Under the pieces are notes generated by a model. The model saw only the letters and a list, made by a program, of their open reading frames with translations. It did no database searches and had not been told where the DNA came from. A DNA stretch of 23,656 bases from a virus, in IMG/VR virus record IMGVR_UViG_3300025122_000164, positions 1 through 23,656 of that record; one strand, 5' to 3'. The position numbers were made by a program, and so were the translations under genes. The stretch's first letter is position 1; every line of letters starts with the position of its first letter. Shown here one piece after another: positions 1-7,650 of this stretch.

Positions 1-1
1 A

Positions 2-2080
2 GCGCTTTCTTCCGGAAGTCACGAATATAGTAATCAAAAAAAGGAATCAATTAACGCGGAAACAGGCTGGATTATCTCCCAAGATCTTGGAAACGTAACT
101 GCAAACACCGCAAATGATTTTGACGGCTTAACTCAAGCTAGAGCCAAAAGGTTATTTAGATTTGTTGCTCTCGATACAGGTGAGTGGAATCAGAATAACT
201 TAAAAGTTTCCATTGCCGATATCAAACCAGCAAAATCGGATACGAACTGGCCAACATTTTCAGTCGAATTGCGTCAAATCACCGATCACGATAAAGGCAA
301 GCAGGTCGTTGAGAAGTATTCAAATCTCAACATGAACCCATCTTCGCCAAATTATATTGCACGAAGAGTTGGCACAAGATACACAACTTGGAATGCCACA
401 GACAGACGTTTAGAATATCATGGCGATTATGAAAATATCTCCAAGTTTATGAGAGTTGCGATGCATGAAGATGGTCCAACTCGCGAACACCTTCCGTTCG
501 GTTCTTATGGCCCGATTCGATTTAAAGGATTTACTGTTAAAAGCGGTAGTGCGTGGGGCGCGAAGTTTGCACAGGACGACGTGTTTGTTGAGGCGTCTAA
601 TGATATTGCGATGACGCATCTTAGCGCCTCCAGGTTCCTAGGAACAGATGGTGTACACTGCGGCGAAGCCGCTTTCACAGGAAGTTTTCAATTCCCAGCA
701 GTACCTCTTCGAATTAGTGGCTCCACCGGCGGCATCACTGATGATACAAAAGCATATTTCGGAGCAGACACCTCACAAAGAGCGGCCGCAAGTATACGCT
801 ATAATGCTAGCATTGGAGATATTGTTCGTACGAAACCTGGCCAAACGTCGACTACGTTTGATATTGTTGATAGCCCGATTACAACTGGTGTGCCAAACGC
901 AGAACGTTCTTGGATCTTTACATTAGATGATGTTAAATATGATACGGTCACTGCAAGATTTTATTATGCTAGCGGCAGCAGGCAAGCAGGAAATTCCTGG
1001 ACTGCACTGAGCGGCACAAATAATCTCTTGACTGCCAGCGCCGCCGGTATAAATAAGTTTACGACTGTTTTCTATGGTGGTTTTGATGGCCTGGATATTA
1101 AAGAGCGAGAGCCATTTAGAAATGAAGATGTTTTGAGTGCGGATGGCACCACTGAGCAAACATCTTATGCCTATCACACTCTTATGAGAGCAATTGATTT
1201 GGTGCGAGATGCGGAACAAGTTGAGTGTAATTTGATGGCAATTCCCGGCGTTACTGCTAGAAGTATTACAGAGCGCCTCGTGAGAACTTGCGAAGAGCGC
1301 GCCGACGCATTGGCAATTATTGATATTGAAAATGATTTTGTTCCTGACACGGAAAATACCAGCAACGATGCAACGCGCCTAGGCAGCGTTCCACAGGCTG
1401 TAAATTCTATGAAAGATCGCACAGTCGATTCAAGTTATGGAGCCGCATATTATCCATGGGTTCAAGTTAAAGACAGAAGAACCGGAACAATGTTCTGGTG
1501 CCCGCCGTCTGTTGTTGCATTAGGCGCAATGGCATATAGCGAAGCTGTGAGAAACGTTTGGTTTGCTCCAGCCGGCTTTTCACGGGGAGGCTTAACTGCA
1601 ACTGGCGCTGGAGGTCTTACGGTAACTGGCGTACGCCAACATTTAACATCGAAGCAAAGAGATCAACTTTATGGCGTTAACGTCAACCCAATTGCTTCAT
1701 TCCCAGCAGAAGGTATTGTAATATTTGGTCAAAAGACTTTGCAATTGACGCCTTCTGCACTCGATAGGGTCAATGTTAGAAGATTGTTGATTTTCCTCAA
1801 AAAGGAAATTTCAAGAATTGCTGCACAAACTTTATTTGAGCAAAATATACAAGAAACTTGGAATGGATTTGCATCTAAAGCGGATAGTGTATTGAGTTCT
1901 GTTAAACTAGATTTTGGCTTAACTGAATATAGATTGGTTCTCGATGAAACTACAACCACTCCGGAGCTAATTGATAGAAATATTATGTATGCTAAAATCT
2001 TTTTGAAGCCTGCACGAGCAATTGAGTTTATTGCTCTTGATTTTATTATCACAAGCGCTGGTGCTTCTTTTGAGGATTAA
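2..2080 (+). CDS. Tail sheath protein, copy 1 (5' end outside window)
   Basis: Contractile tail sheath subunit, the T4 gp18 role: it polymerises around the tail tube and contracts on infection. The reading frame is open from base 2, so the gene starts before the window; 692 residues are visible. They align end to end with residues 433-1122 of the complete sheath gene immediately downstream. Conserved sheath stretches include YHTLMRAIDLVRDAEQ, the IDIENDFVP strand, and a C-terminal core with RRLLIFLKKEI and a final IITSAGASFED. A TTG at 269 is in frame but lies inside the conserved domain, so it is not the start. The copies differ mainly at bases 541-720 and near 1138-1160. The final codons (GAG GAT TAA) carry a GAGGA motif that is repeated just downstream as the ribosome binding site of copy 2. 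Family assignment is confident; whether both copies are built into virions is unknown. Confidence 0.9.
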   Translation, partial: ALSSGSHEYSNQKKESINAETGWIISQDLGNVTANTANDFDGLTQARAKRLFRFVALDTGEWNQNNLKVSIADIKPAKSDTNWPTFSVELRQITDHDKGKQVVEKYSNLNMNPSSPNYIARRVGTRYTTWNATDRRLEYHGDYENISKFMRVAMHEDGPTREHLPFGSYGPIRFKGFTVKSGSAWGAKFAQDDVFVEASNDIAMTHLSASRFLGTDGVHCGEAAFTGSFQFPAVPLRISGSTGGITDDTKAYFGADTSQRAAASIRYNASIGDIVRTKPGQTSTTFDIVDSPITTGVPNAERSWIFTLDDVKYDTVTARFYYASGSRQAGNSWTALSGTNNLLTASAAGINKFTTVFYGGFDGLDIKEREPFRNEDVLSADGTTEQTSYAYHTLMRAIDLVRDAEQVECNLMAIPGVTARSITERLVRTCEERADALAIIDIENDFVPDTENTSNDATRLGSVPQAVNSMKDRTVDSSYGAAYYPWVQVKDRRTGTMFWCPPSVVALGAMAYSEAVRNVWFAPAGFSRGGLTATGAGGLTVTGVRQHLTSKQRDQLYGVNVNPIASFPAEGIVIFGQKTLQLTPSALDRVNVRRLLIFLKKEISRIAAQTLFEQNIQETWNGFASKADSVLSSVKLDFGLTEYRLVLDETTTTPELIDRNIMYAKIFLKPARAIEFIALDFIITSAGASFED

Positions 2081-2090
2081 ATTAAACAAT

Positions 2091-2108
2091 GAGGATTAAA
2101 CGATAATG
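2091..2108 (+). promoter_or_regulatory. Ribosome binding site of sheath copy 2, derived from a repeated gene end
   Basis: The ten bases TGAGGATTAA that end sheath copy 1 (2071-2080) recur at 2090-2099, then ACGATA and the ATG at 2106. Copy 2 ends with the same ten bases (5465-5474), followed by TACGATA. GAGGA at 2091-2095 is well placed as the Shine-Dalgarno. The repeat looks like a scar of the duplication junction: the former downstream flank of a sheath gene now serves as the leader of the next copy. This is inference from the repeat pattern. Confidence 0.55.
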
Positions 2109-5100
2109 TCTGTTAATAAATTTAAGTTTGTTTCGCCCGGGGTTTTTGTTGACGAAATTGATCAATCCCAACTCCCGGCAATACCCACCAAAATGGGCCC
2201 AGTAATTATTGGCCGTGCCGAACGCGGACCAGCAATGAGGCCGATAACAGTTAATTCGTTTGCTGAGTTTGTTGAAATTTTTGGTGATCCAATTCCTGGC
2301 GGCTACGCAAATGATGTTTGGAGGAATGGCAATCATTCAGGCCCTACATATGGTGCTTTTGCTGCGCAAGCATACTTGCGAAATAGCAACCCTGTAACGT
2401 TTGTTAGGCTTCTGGGCAAGCAACACACTTTGGCCGATTCTAGCCTTGCAAACAAAGGCCAAGCCGGCTGGAGTACAAAAAATGAAGTAAATCCATCCCC
2501 GGGAAGTAGCGGAGGGTCTTATGGCCTTTGGGTCATTGAATCTGGATCTGTCGGTACCAACGCGCGTGTAGACGACGCGCTTAAAATTACAGGCGGAACT
2601 GTTGAGCACAACGATGCATTTACTGTCCTTGTTCCTGCGGCTGCTGGTGGATACGCCGGCGACATTACTATCACGGTTCTGGCGCGAACATCGATGGGAA
2701 GTACCCCATCTGCAAATCAGATTCATTGGCTGCTCTCTGGCACCGATGCCGCTAAAATCGCAAATTTAAAACTTGTATTTAATGGCACTACTGACACCAC
2801 CAAAGTTAAATTTGGATCTAGTTTTACAAACACAATTGGTGTTAAAGGACTCACAGCATCTGATGGCGTAACGACTACAGACTCATATGCTAGTCTGGCC
2901 GCGGACTTCTATGGAACGGCCGGAAATACTATCGCACTTACAGACACAGTTGGTTCAGTTCTTGTCAACGAAAGCGCCCTTACAAGCGGAAAACTAGCCG
3001 GCGGCACGCATGGCGCTCAATTAACTTCGCTTACCGGCACTCTCGCCGCTGTTTGGTATTTAAATGAAGCGACAATTGAGCTTTTCGGAACGGTTCGGCA
3101 TGGCGCCGCCTCGCAAAGCGGTTCCTGCGTATTTATTAACAGTTTAGGAGGCACCGAGGAAACTACTGAATTTAGAGCCCTCATCAAAGATACGAGCGGA
3201 AATAAAATTGTTAATACATCGTTTAATTTTGATCCAACTTCGGATAAGTACATTCGAAAAGTATTTAATACTAATCCGACACTAACTAATTCTGATATTT
3301 ATTCTACAACACAGAAATATTGGCTCGGAGAAACTTTTGATAGAGCAGTTGGCGAAAAGTTGACAGCAAACGGCGCCGGAAAAGCCTTCGGTGTCATTTT
3401 GGGGATTTCTTCTGGAAGTTACGAATATAGCAAACAAAGAAAAGAGTCTGTTAACGCTGAAACAGGCTGGATCATTTCTCAGGATCTTGGAAATGTAACT
3501 GCAAACACCGCAAATGATTTTGACGGCTTAGACCAAGATAGAGCTAAAAGATTATTTAGATTTATTGCCCTTGATACGGGCGAATGGAACCAAAATAACC
3601 TGAAAGTTTCCATTGCCGATATTGAACCAGCAGTGTCGGACACAAATTGGCCAACATTTTCAGTCGAATTGCGTCAAATCACCGATCACGATAAAGGCAA
3701 GCAGGTCGTTGAGAAGTATTCAAATCTCAACATGAACCCATCTTCGCCAAATTATATTGCACGAAGAATCGGCACGAGATATACAACTTGGAACGCCACA
3801 GATAAACGTTTGGAATATCATGGCGACTATGAAAATATCTCCAAGTTTATGCGAATTGCGATGCACGAAGATGGCCCAACTCGTGAGCATCTTCCATTCG
3901 GTTCTTATGGCCCAATTCGATTCAAAGGCTTTACCATTAAAAGTGGCAGTGCAGGAAAGTTCGCACAGGATGATACTTTTGTTGAGGCGTCTTTAGACAT
4001 TGCACACACACATGCAAGCGCATCAATTGTCTCTGATGGCATATATGTAGGTCCATTCGACTTCAACGGAAGTTTTGAATTCCCCGCAGTGCCTCTTCGA
4101 AAGAGCGGATCTGAAGGTGGTATCTCTATTGATACAAAAGCATATTTTGGCGCAGACACCACAAAAAGAGCAGCTGCAAACATACGTTATAACGCTAGCG
4201 TTGGAGACATTGTTCGTACGAAACCTGGCCAGTCAAAAGATGTATTTGATATTGTTGATAGCCCAATTACAACTGGCGTGCCAAACGCAGAACGTTCTTG
4301 GATCTTTACACTAGATGATATTAAATATGATAACACAACTCAAAGATTTTATTATGCTAGCGGTAGCCGACAACTCGGAAAATCTTGGACCGCACTGAGC
4401 GGCACAAATAATCTCTTGACCGCCTCTGATGCCGGCATAAATAAGTTTACGACTGTTTTCTATGGCGGCTTTGATGGCTTAGATATTAAAGAGCGCGAGC
4501 CGTTTAGAAATGAAGATGTTTTGAGCGCCGCCGGCGACGGTGGTGATGAAAAATTAAGCTATGCTTATCACACTCTTATGAGAGCAATTGATTTAGTTCG
4601 AGATGCGGAACAAGTCGAATGCAATTTGATGGCAATTCCTGGCGTGACCAATAAAAATATTACAGAACGCCTTGTAAGAACTTGCGAAGAACGTTCAGAT
4701 GCATTGGCAATTATTGATATTGAAAACGACTTTGTTCCCGATACAGAAAATACTAGCGACGCCTCAACACGCCAAGGTGATGTTCCGCAAGCCGTTAGAG
4801 CAATGCAGGATCGCACAGTCGACTCAAGCTATGGCGCGGCGTACTATCCATGGGTTCAGATTAACGATAGAAGAACTGGAGTGATGTTCTGGTGTCCGCC
4901 ATCTGTTGTTGCGATGGGTGCAATGGCATATAGTGAAGCGGTGAGAAACGTTTGGTTTGCTCCAGCCGGATTTTCACGAGGTGGTTTGACCGCGACTGGC
5001 GCAGGAGGCCTTACAGTAACTGGTGTGCGCCAACATTTAACATCGAAGCAAAGAGATCAACTTTACGAAGTTAACGTCAATCCAATTGCTTCATTCCCGG

Positions 5101-5474
5101 CGGAAGGTATTGTAATATTTGGTCAAAAGACTTTGCAATTGACGCCTTCTGCACTTGATAGAGTCAATGTTAGAAGATTGTTGATTTTCCTCAAAAAGGA
5201 AATTTCAAGAATTGCTGCACAAACTTTATTCGAGCAAAACATTCAAGAAACTTGGAATGGATTTGCATCTAAAGCTGACAGCGTATTGAGTTCTGTTAAA
5301 TTAGATTTTGGTTTAACCGAGTATAGGCTGGTTCTAGATGAAACTACGACCACTCCGGAACTAATTGATAGAAATATTATGTATGCTAAGATATTCTTGA
5401 AGCCTGCACGAGCAATTGAGTTTATTGCTCTTGATTTTATTATCACAAGCGCTGGTGCTTCTTTTGAGGATTAA
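2106..5474 (+). CDS. Tail sheath protein, copy 2 (complete, 1122 aa)
   Basis: Complete contractile sheath subunit. The N-terminus (SPGVFVDEID, then VIIGRAERGP and YGAFAAQAYLRN near residues 78-89) is typical of the sheath family, and the C-terminal third carries the conserved core. At 1122 residues it is much longer than T4 gp18 (659). The extra length is mostly a Gly/Ser/Thr-rich beta-type region at about residues 120-400, which probably forms additional surface domains. Residues 433-1122 duplicate the upstream gene. The ATG at 2106 has GAGGA about 10 bases upstream and starts exactly at the conserved sheath N-terminus. A weak hairpin/terminator separates it from the tail tube gene, a spacing that could let sheath and tube be expressed at different levels. 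Family assignment is firm; the role of the insert is not known. Confidence 0.93.
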   Translation: MSVNKFKFVSPGVFVDEIDQSQLPAIPTKMGPVIIGRAERGPAMRPITVNSFAEFVEIFGDPIPGGYANDVWRNGNHSGPTYGAFAAQAYLRNSNPVTFVRLLGKQHTLADSSLANKGQAGWSTKNEVNPSPGSSGGSYGLWVIESGSVGTNARVDDALKITGGTVEHNDAFTVLVPAAAGGYAGDITITVLARTSMGSTPSANQIHWLLSGTDAAKIANLKLVFNGTTDTTKVKFGSSFTNTIGVKGLTASDGVTTTDSYASLAADFYGTAGNTIALTDTVGSVLVNESALTSGKLAGGTHGAQLTSLTGTLAAVWYLNEATIELFGTVRHGAASQSGSCVFINSLGGTEETTEFRALIKDTSGNKIVNTSFNFDPTSDKYIRKVFNTNPTLTNSDIYSTTQKYWLGETFDRAVGEKLTANGAGKAFGVILGISSGSYEYSKQRKESVNAETGWIISQDLGNVTANTANDFDGLDQDRAKRLFRFIALDTGEWNQNNLKVSIADIEPAVSDTNWPTFSVELRQITDHDKGKQVVEKYSNLNMNPSSPNYIARRIGTRYTTWNATDKRLEYHGDYENISKFMRIAMHEDGPTREHLPFGSYGPIRFKGFTIKSGSAGKFAQDDTFVEASLDIAHTHASASIVSDGIYVGPFDFNGSFEFPAVPLRKSGSEGGISIDTKAYFGADTTKRAAANIRYNASVGDIVRTKPGQSKDVFDIVDSPITTGVPNAERSWIFTLDDIKYDNTTQRFYYASGSRQLGKSWTALSGTNNLLTASDAGINKFTTVFYGGFDGLDIKEREPFRNEDVLSAAGDGGDEKLSYAYHTLMRAIDLVRDAEQVECNLMAIPGVTNKNITERLVRTCEERSDALAIIDIENDFVPDTENTSDASTRQGDVPQAVRAMQDRTVDSSYGAAYYPWVQINDRRTGVMFWCPPSVVAMGAMAYSEAVRNVWFAPAGFSRGGLTATGAGGLTVTGVRQHLTSKQRDQLYEVNVNPIASFPAEGIVIFGQKTLQLTPSALDRVNVRRLLIFLKKEISRIAAQTLFEQNIQETWNGFASKADSVLSSVKLDFGLTEYRLVLDETTTTPELIDRNIMYAKIFLKPARAIEFIALDFIITSAGASFED
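3402..5474 (+). repeat. Tandem duplication: copy of bases 2-2080
   Basis: Bases 3402-5474 are a diverged direct repeat of bases 2-2080 (offset 3400 at the start, 3394 at the end). Identity is patchy. Runs of complete identity, such as 248-367 versus 3648-3767 (120 bases) and 2003-2080 versus 5397-5474 (78 bases), sit beside strongly diverged segments such as 541-720 versus 3941-4110. The repeat probably extends to the left of the window. Confidence 0.93.
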
Positions 5475-5496
5475 TACGATAAAAAAGAAAATTAAC

Positions 5497-5520
5497 ACTA
5501 CTTATTAATGAGTAGTTTTT
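5497..5520 (+). terminator. Weak terminator or attenuator between sheath and tube genes
   Basis: An 8-bp stem (ACTACTTA with TGAGTAGT, one G-T pair) closes a TTAA loop and runs into a short T tract ending at 5520. The stem is AT-rich, so partial termination is more likely than a complete stop. It lies in the 61-base gap between sheath and tube genes. Confidence 0.5.
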
Positions 5521-5535
5521 AGGGAGAATAATAAA

Positions 5536-6114
5536 ATGCCTTTCTGGTCAGACCCAAGTGGTGAAACTAAACGCGCTTATAGGTGGACGGTCACTATTAA
5601 TTCAATTTATCAATGGATGGCGAAGTCTGTTTCTAAGCCCGGGTTCTCAATCTCTGAAATTTCTCATAGATTTATTAATCATACTTTTTGGTACCCCGGC
5701 AGAGTCGAATGGGACCAATGTAGCGTAGTTCTTGTTGACCCAGTTTCTCCAGATGCTGCAGCTACTGTAATGAGCATCGTTGAAGCGTCAGGATATACGC
5801 CGCCGTTTGAACAAGCTACTTATTGGCGCACTATAAGCAAAGGCTCGGCAGTTAATTCCTTAAGCGGCGTCAAAATTGAACAAGTTGATAAAGATGGTTT
5901 TCCAATTGAAACATGGACTCTTAAAAATCCGTGGATCAAAGATGTGAAGTTTGGAGATTTGAGCTACGATAATGATGATATCATGACAATATCTTTAACG
6001 CTTCGCTACGATTGGGCCAGCCTGAAAACATATAATGGCGGTGCGAACGTTGGCGTTCCAGCCCCATACAATAGAACGGATAGATTCCCAGCCGCAGATC
6101 GCGGAGGCTACTAA
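5536..6114 (+). CDS. Tail tube protein (gp19-like)
   Basis: Subunit of the inner tail tube, through which DNA passes; T4 gp19 role. The 192-residue length is close to the family's usual size (T4 gp19 is 163). The sequence opens with MPFWSDPSGETKRAYRW and contains the FWYPGRVEW segment, the PDAAATVMSIVEASGY helix, and a C-terminal LRYDWA strand, all typical of T4-type tube proteins. AGGGAGA at 5521-5527 is a good ribosome binding site for the ATG at 5536. Its position straight after the sheath gene matches the universal sheath-tube order of contractile phages. No anomalies are visible. Confidence 0.9.
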   Translation: MPFWSDPSGETKRAYRWTVTINSIYQWMAKSVSKPGFSISEISHRFINHTFWYPGRVEWDQCSVVLVDPVSPDAAATVMSIVEASGYTPPFEQATYWRTISKGSAVNSLSGVKIEQVDKDGFPIETWTLKNPWIKDVKFGDLSYDNDDIMTISLTLRYDWASLKTYNGGANVGVPAPYNRTDRFPAADRGGY

Positions 6115-6135
6115 TTTTACAATTAAGAGGTAATA

Positions 6136-6972
6136 ATGCGAAATAATGAAGAGCGCTTTAAAGCACATGGCGCAGATTCAACCCCACCACCCACAGAAGA
6201 AACAAAAACTTTACACTTTGTAACACCCACAGATTTTGTCGAATTGCCGTCGAGAGGGCAATATTATGCGGAAGATCATCCTTTGTATGGTCAAGAGCAT
6301 TTGGAAATTCGACAAATGACTGCTAAGGATGAAGATATTTTAACTTCACCAACACTTTTGAAAAAGGGCGTTGCTGTCGAGAGGTTGATTCAAAATTTAA
6401 TAGTTGATAAAAATATCAAAGCAGACGATCTTTTGGTAGGCGATAAAAACGCAATATTAATCACTGCAAGAACATCTGCTTATGGCGCACTTTATGAAAC
6501 AAAAATTCAGTGTCCTTTTTGTAATCACTATTCCAATTATGAATTTGATTTAAAAGAGGTGAAAGTTCACCATGGCGAAGAAAATGTCGAGAATGTTACA
6601 TTAACTGAAGATAAAACATTTTCTGTTACACTGCCTAGTAGTGACGCCGAAGTAGAAATTAAACTTTTAACTGGCGCAGACGAACAAAAATATATATTTA
6701 TGCTACAACAAAATAAAAAGCATAATTTGAGACAAGCAACAGTAACGGATCAAATGAAAATGTTCGTTGTTTCAGTAGGCGGCGTTTCTGATCCTACACA
6801 GGTTTCGAATTTTATTGACAACATGCCAGCAAAAGACTCAAGACACCTTCGAAGTACATATTCGAAAGTGAATCCAGCGATAGATTTAACACAATACTTT
6901 GCATGCCTATATTGCAACTCAGAAACAAAACTGGAGGTGCCGCTTACCGCGGACTTTTTTTGGCCTGAGTGA
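6136..6972 (+). CDS. Baseplate assembly protein, gp26-like, with zinc-binding Cys pairs
   Basis: A 278-residue protein resembling the T4-type baseplate family that includes gp26. Typical features are FVELPSRGQYY near residues 34-44, IRQMTAKDEDILTSPTLLKKG at about 58-78, and two CxxC pairs (C126/C129 and C257/C260) that could together bind one zinc ion. Its place between the tail tube and the tape measure gene is also where the tail assembly chaperones (lambda G/GT type) of many long-tailed phages lie. The frame ends at TGA 6970-6972, but a second open frame continues beyond, and a slippery T7 run just before the stop suggests a longer frameshifted product of about 336 residues. AAGAGGT precedes the ATG. 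The gp26 assignment rests on motif resemblance, not on a search. Confidence 0.72.
   Translation: MRNNEERFKAHGADSTPPPTEETKTLHFVTPTDFVELPSRGQYYAEDHPLYGQEHLEIRQMTAKDEDILTSPTLLKKGVAVERLIQNLIVDKNIKADDLLVGDKNAILITARTSAYGALYETKIQCPFCNHYSNYEFDLKEVKVHHGEENVENVTLTEDKTFSVTLPSSDAEVEIKLLTGADEQKYIFMLQQNKKHNLRQATVTDQMKMFVVSVGGVSDPTQVSNFIDNMPAKDSRHLRSTYSKVNPAIDLTQYFACLYCNSETKLEVPLTADFFWPE
6933..6962 (+). other. Candidate programmed frameshift signal
   Basis: GGAGGTG at 6933-6939 is a seven-base match to the Shine-Dalgarno consensus, inside the coding region. No ATG, GTG or TTG follows at initiation distance in the downstream frame. Fifteen bases later comes a run of seven T (6955-6961), read as TTT TTT T in the upstream frame, with that frame's TGA nine bases beyond. 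Moving +1 or -2 on the run enters the next frame at GGC (6962). An internal Shine-Dalgarno upstream of a homopolymer is a known frameshift stimulator (dnaX, prfB). Use of the site here is inferred. Confidence 0.55.
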
Positions 6973-7147
6973 TGAATATATAAAAGATGTATATGAACAA
7001 TTCTTTTTATTAAAATATCATGGTGGCTGGAGTCTTTTTGAGGTCTACAACCTCCCGGTTGGACTAAGAAACTGGTTTATACAACGACTCACAAAGCAAT
7101 TTGAACAAGAAAAAGAAGATTACGAGAAAATAAAAAATAAAAATTAA
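6962..7147 (+). CDS. Downstream frame of gp26-like gene (frameshift extension or small overlapping gene)
   Basis: About 61 residues of convincing protein sequence (DEYIKDVYEQFFLLKYHGGW, VYNLPVGLRNWFIQRL, then a Lys/Glu-rich tail) in the frame +1 relative to the gp26-like gene. It has no plausible start: the only in-frame ATG (6899) lies deep in the upstream gene, where this frame gives an unlikely sequence, and a CTG at 6965 is too far from the GGAGGTG at 6933. The Y.LP..LR.WF pattern recalls short proteins coded next to gp26 in marine T4-like phages, some labelled gp51, and the C-terminal parts of frameshifted tail chaperones. The simplest reading is a C-terminal extension made by ribosomal frameshifting, analogous to lambda gpGT. 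A terminator follows directly. Confidence 0.6.
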   Translation, partial: GLSDEYIKDVYEQFFLLKYHGGWSLFEVYNLPVGLRNWFIQRLTKQFEQEKEDYEKIKNKN

Positions 7148-7157
7148 TGTTTTTACA

Positions 7158-7180
7158 GCCGAGGTCATCCTCGGCTTTTT
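7158..7180 (+). terminator. Rho-independent terminator
   Basis: A perfect 7-bp GC-rich stem (GCCGAGG with CCTCGGC) around a TCAT loop, followed by five T. It ends the sheath-tube-gp26 transcription unit, 10 bases after the preceding stop codon. Confidence 0.9.
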
Positions 7181-7208
7181 ATTTTCATGTTTAAATACTA
7201 TTTATAAT
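7180..7208 (+). promoter_or_regulatory. Candidate promoter upstream of the tape-measure operon
   Basis: A consensus TATAAT lies at 7203-7208, just after the terminator, where a new promoter is expected. The -35 region is AT-rich and poor, so an activator or a phage-modified polymerase may be needed. The overlapping TATTTATA (7199-7206) is the reverse complement of the T4 late motif TATAAATA. The TACTATTTA at this site recurs before the gene at 20903. Confidence 0.5.
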
Positions 7209-7230
7209 AAGAAGATGGAGGATTCTTTTC

Positions 7231-7635
7231 ATGGAACAAAGAATTATATCTGAAGATAAATTAAATTCATATCATTTGGATTTAAGGTCCGCACAAAAGG
7301 GCCAAATTAATGAAAGCTTTTTGGCAATGTTTGGAGAAACCCTAAAAACAATTTTAAAAAGAATGTTTGGGCGAATGCCTTCTGCTGAAGAGCTGGGACC
7401 TTATTTAAAAGAAAATGAAGAAGAAGACCAATCCGGATTTGGCGATGTTAAAGTTACAGGCACTAAAGCGCAAATGAAAGCTTTGGCCTTGGCTTTAGCC
7501 GCAGAAAAGAAATATATGGAAGCATACGTACATTGGGGCTTAAAAGATGAAAGAACAAAAGAGTCTCGGTATGAATTGTATGATGCAATTGAAACTTTTG
7601 AAAAAACAACAGGCCTCTTATGGCCATTTAAATAG
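7231..7635 (+). CDS. Unknown small protein before the tape measure
   Basis: A 134-residue soluble protein whose family I cannot name. No membrane segment or signal peptide is visible. The N-terminal half includes the basic helix LKTILKRMFGRMPSAEEL (about residues 38-55) and an acidic linker NEEEDQ. The C-terminal half (about 74-134) looks like a compact helical domain, starting at VKVTGTKAQMKALALALAAE, with Lys/Tyr-rich helices and ending GLLWPFK. GGAGGA at 7217-7222 gives a strong ribosome binding site. It is first in a unit leading into the tape measure, only 15 bases upstream of it, so a role in tail assembly or as a minor virion protein is reasonable but unproven. Confidence 0.8.
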   Translation: MEQRIISEDKLNSYHLDLRSAQKGQINESFLAMFGETLKTILKRMFGRMPSAEELGPYLKENEEEDQSGFGDVKVTGTKAQMKALALALAAEKKYMEAYVHWGLKDERTKESRYELYDAIETFEKTTGLLWPFK

Positions 7636-7650
7636 GAACTATGCTAACCA

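Noticed and set aside
1053-1060. TATAAATA, a perfect T4 late promoter motif
   Set aside because: It lies inside the sheath coding region and arises from the conserved codons for Ile-Asn-Lys; no gene starts downstream of it.
410-2052. Several open frames on the minus strand opposite sheath copy 1, with counterparts opposite copy 2
   Set aside because: They follow the codon pattern of the sheath genes, have no ribosome binding sites, and appear twice only because the sheath gene is duplicated.
6899-6961. ATG at 6899 as start of the small frame after the gp26-like gene
   Set aside because: This part is the out-of-frame reading of a conserved zinc-binding segment (CLYC) and gives an implausible protein; convincing sequence begins only after the T7 run.
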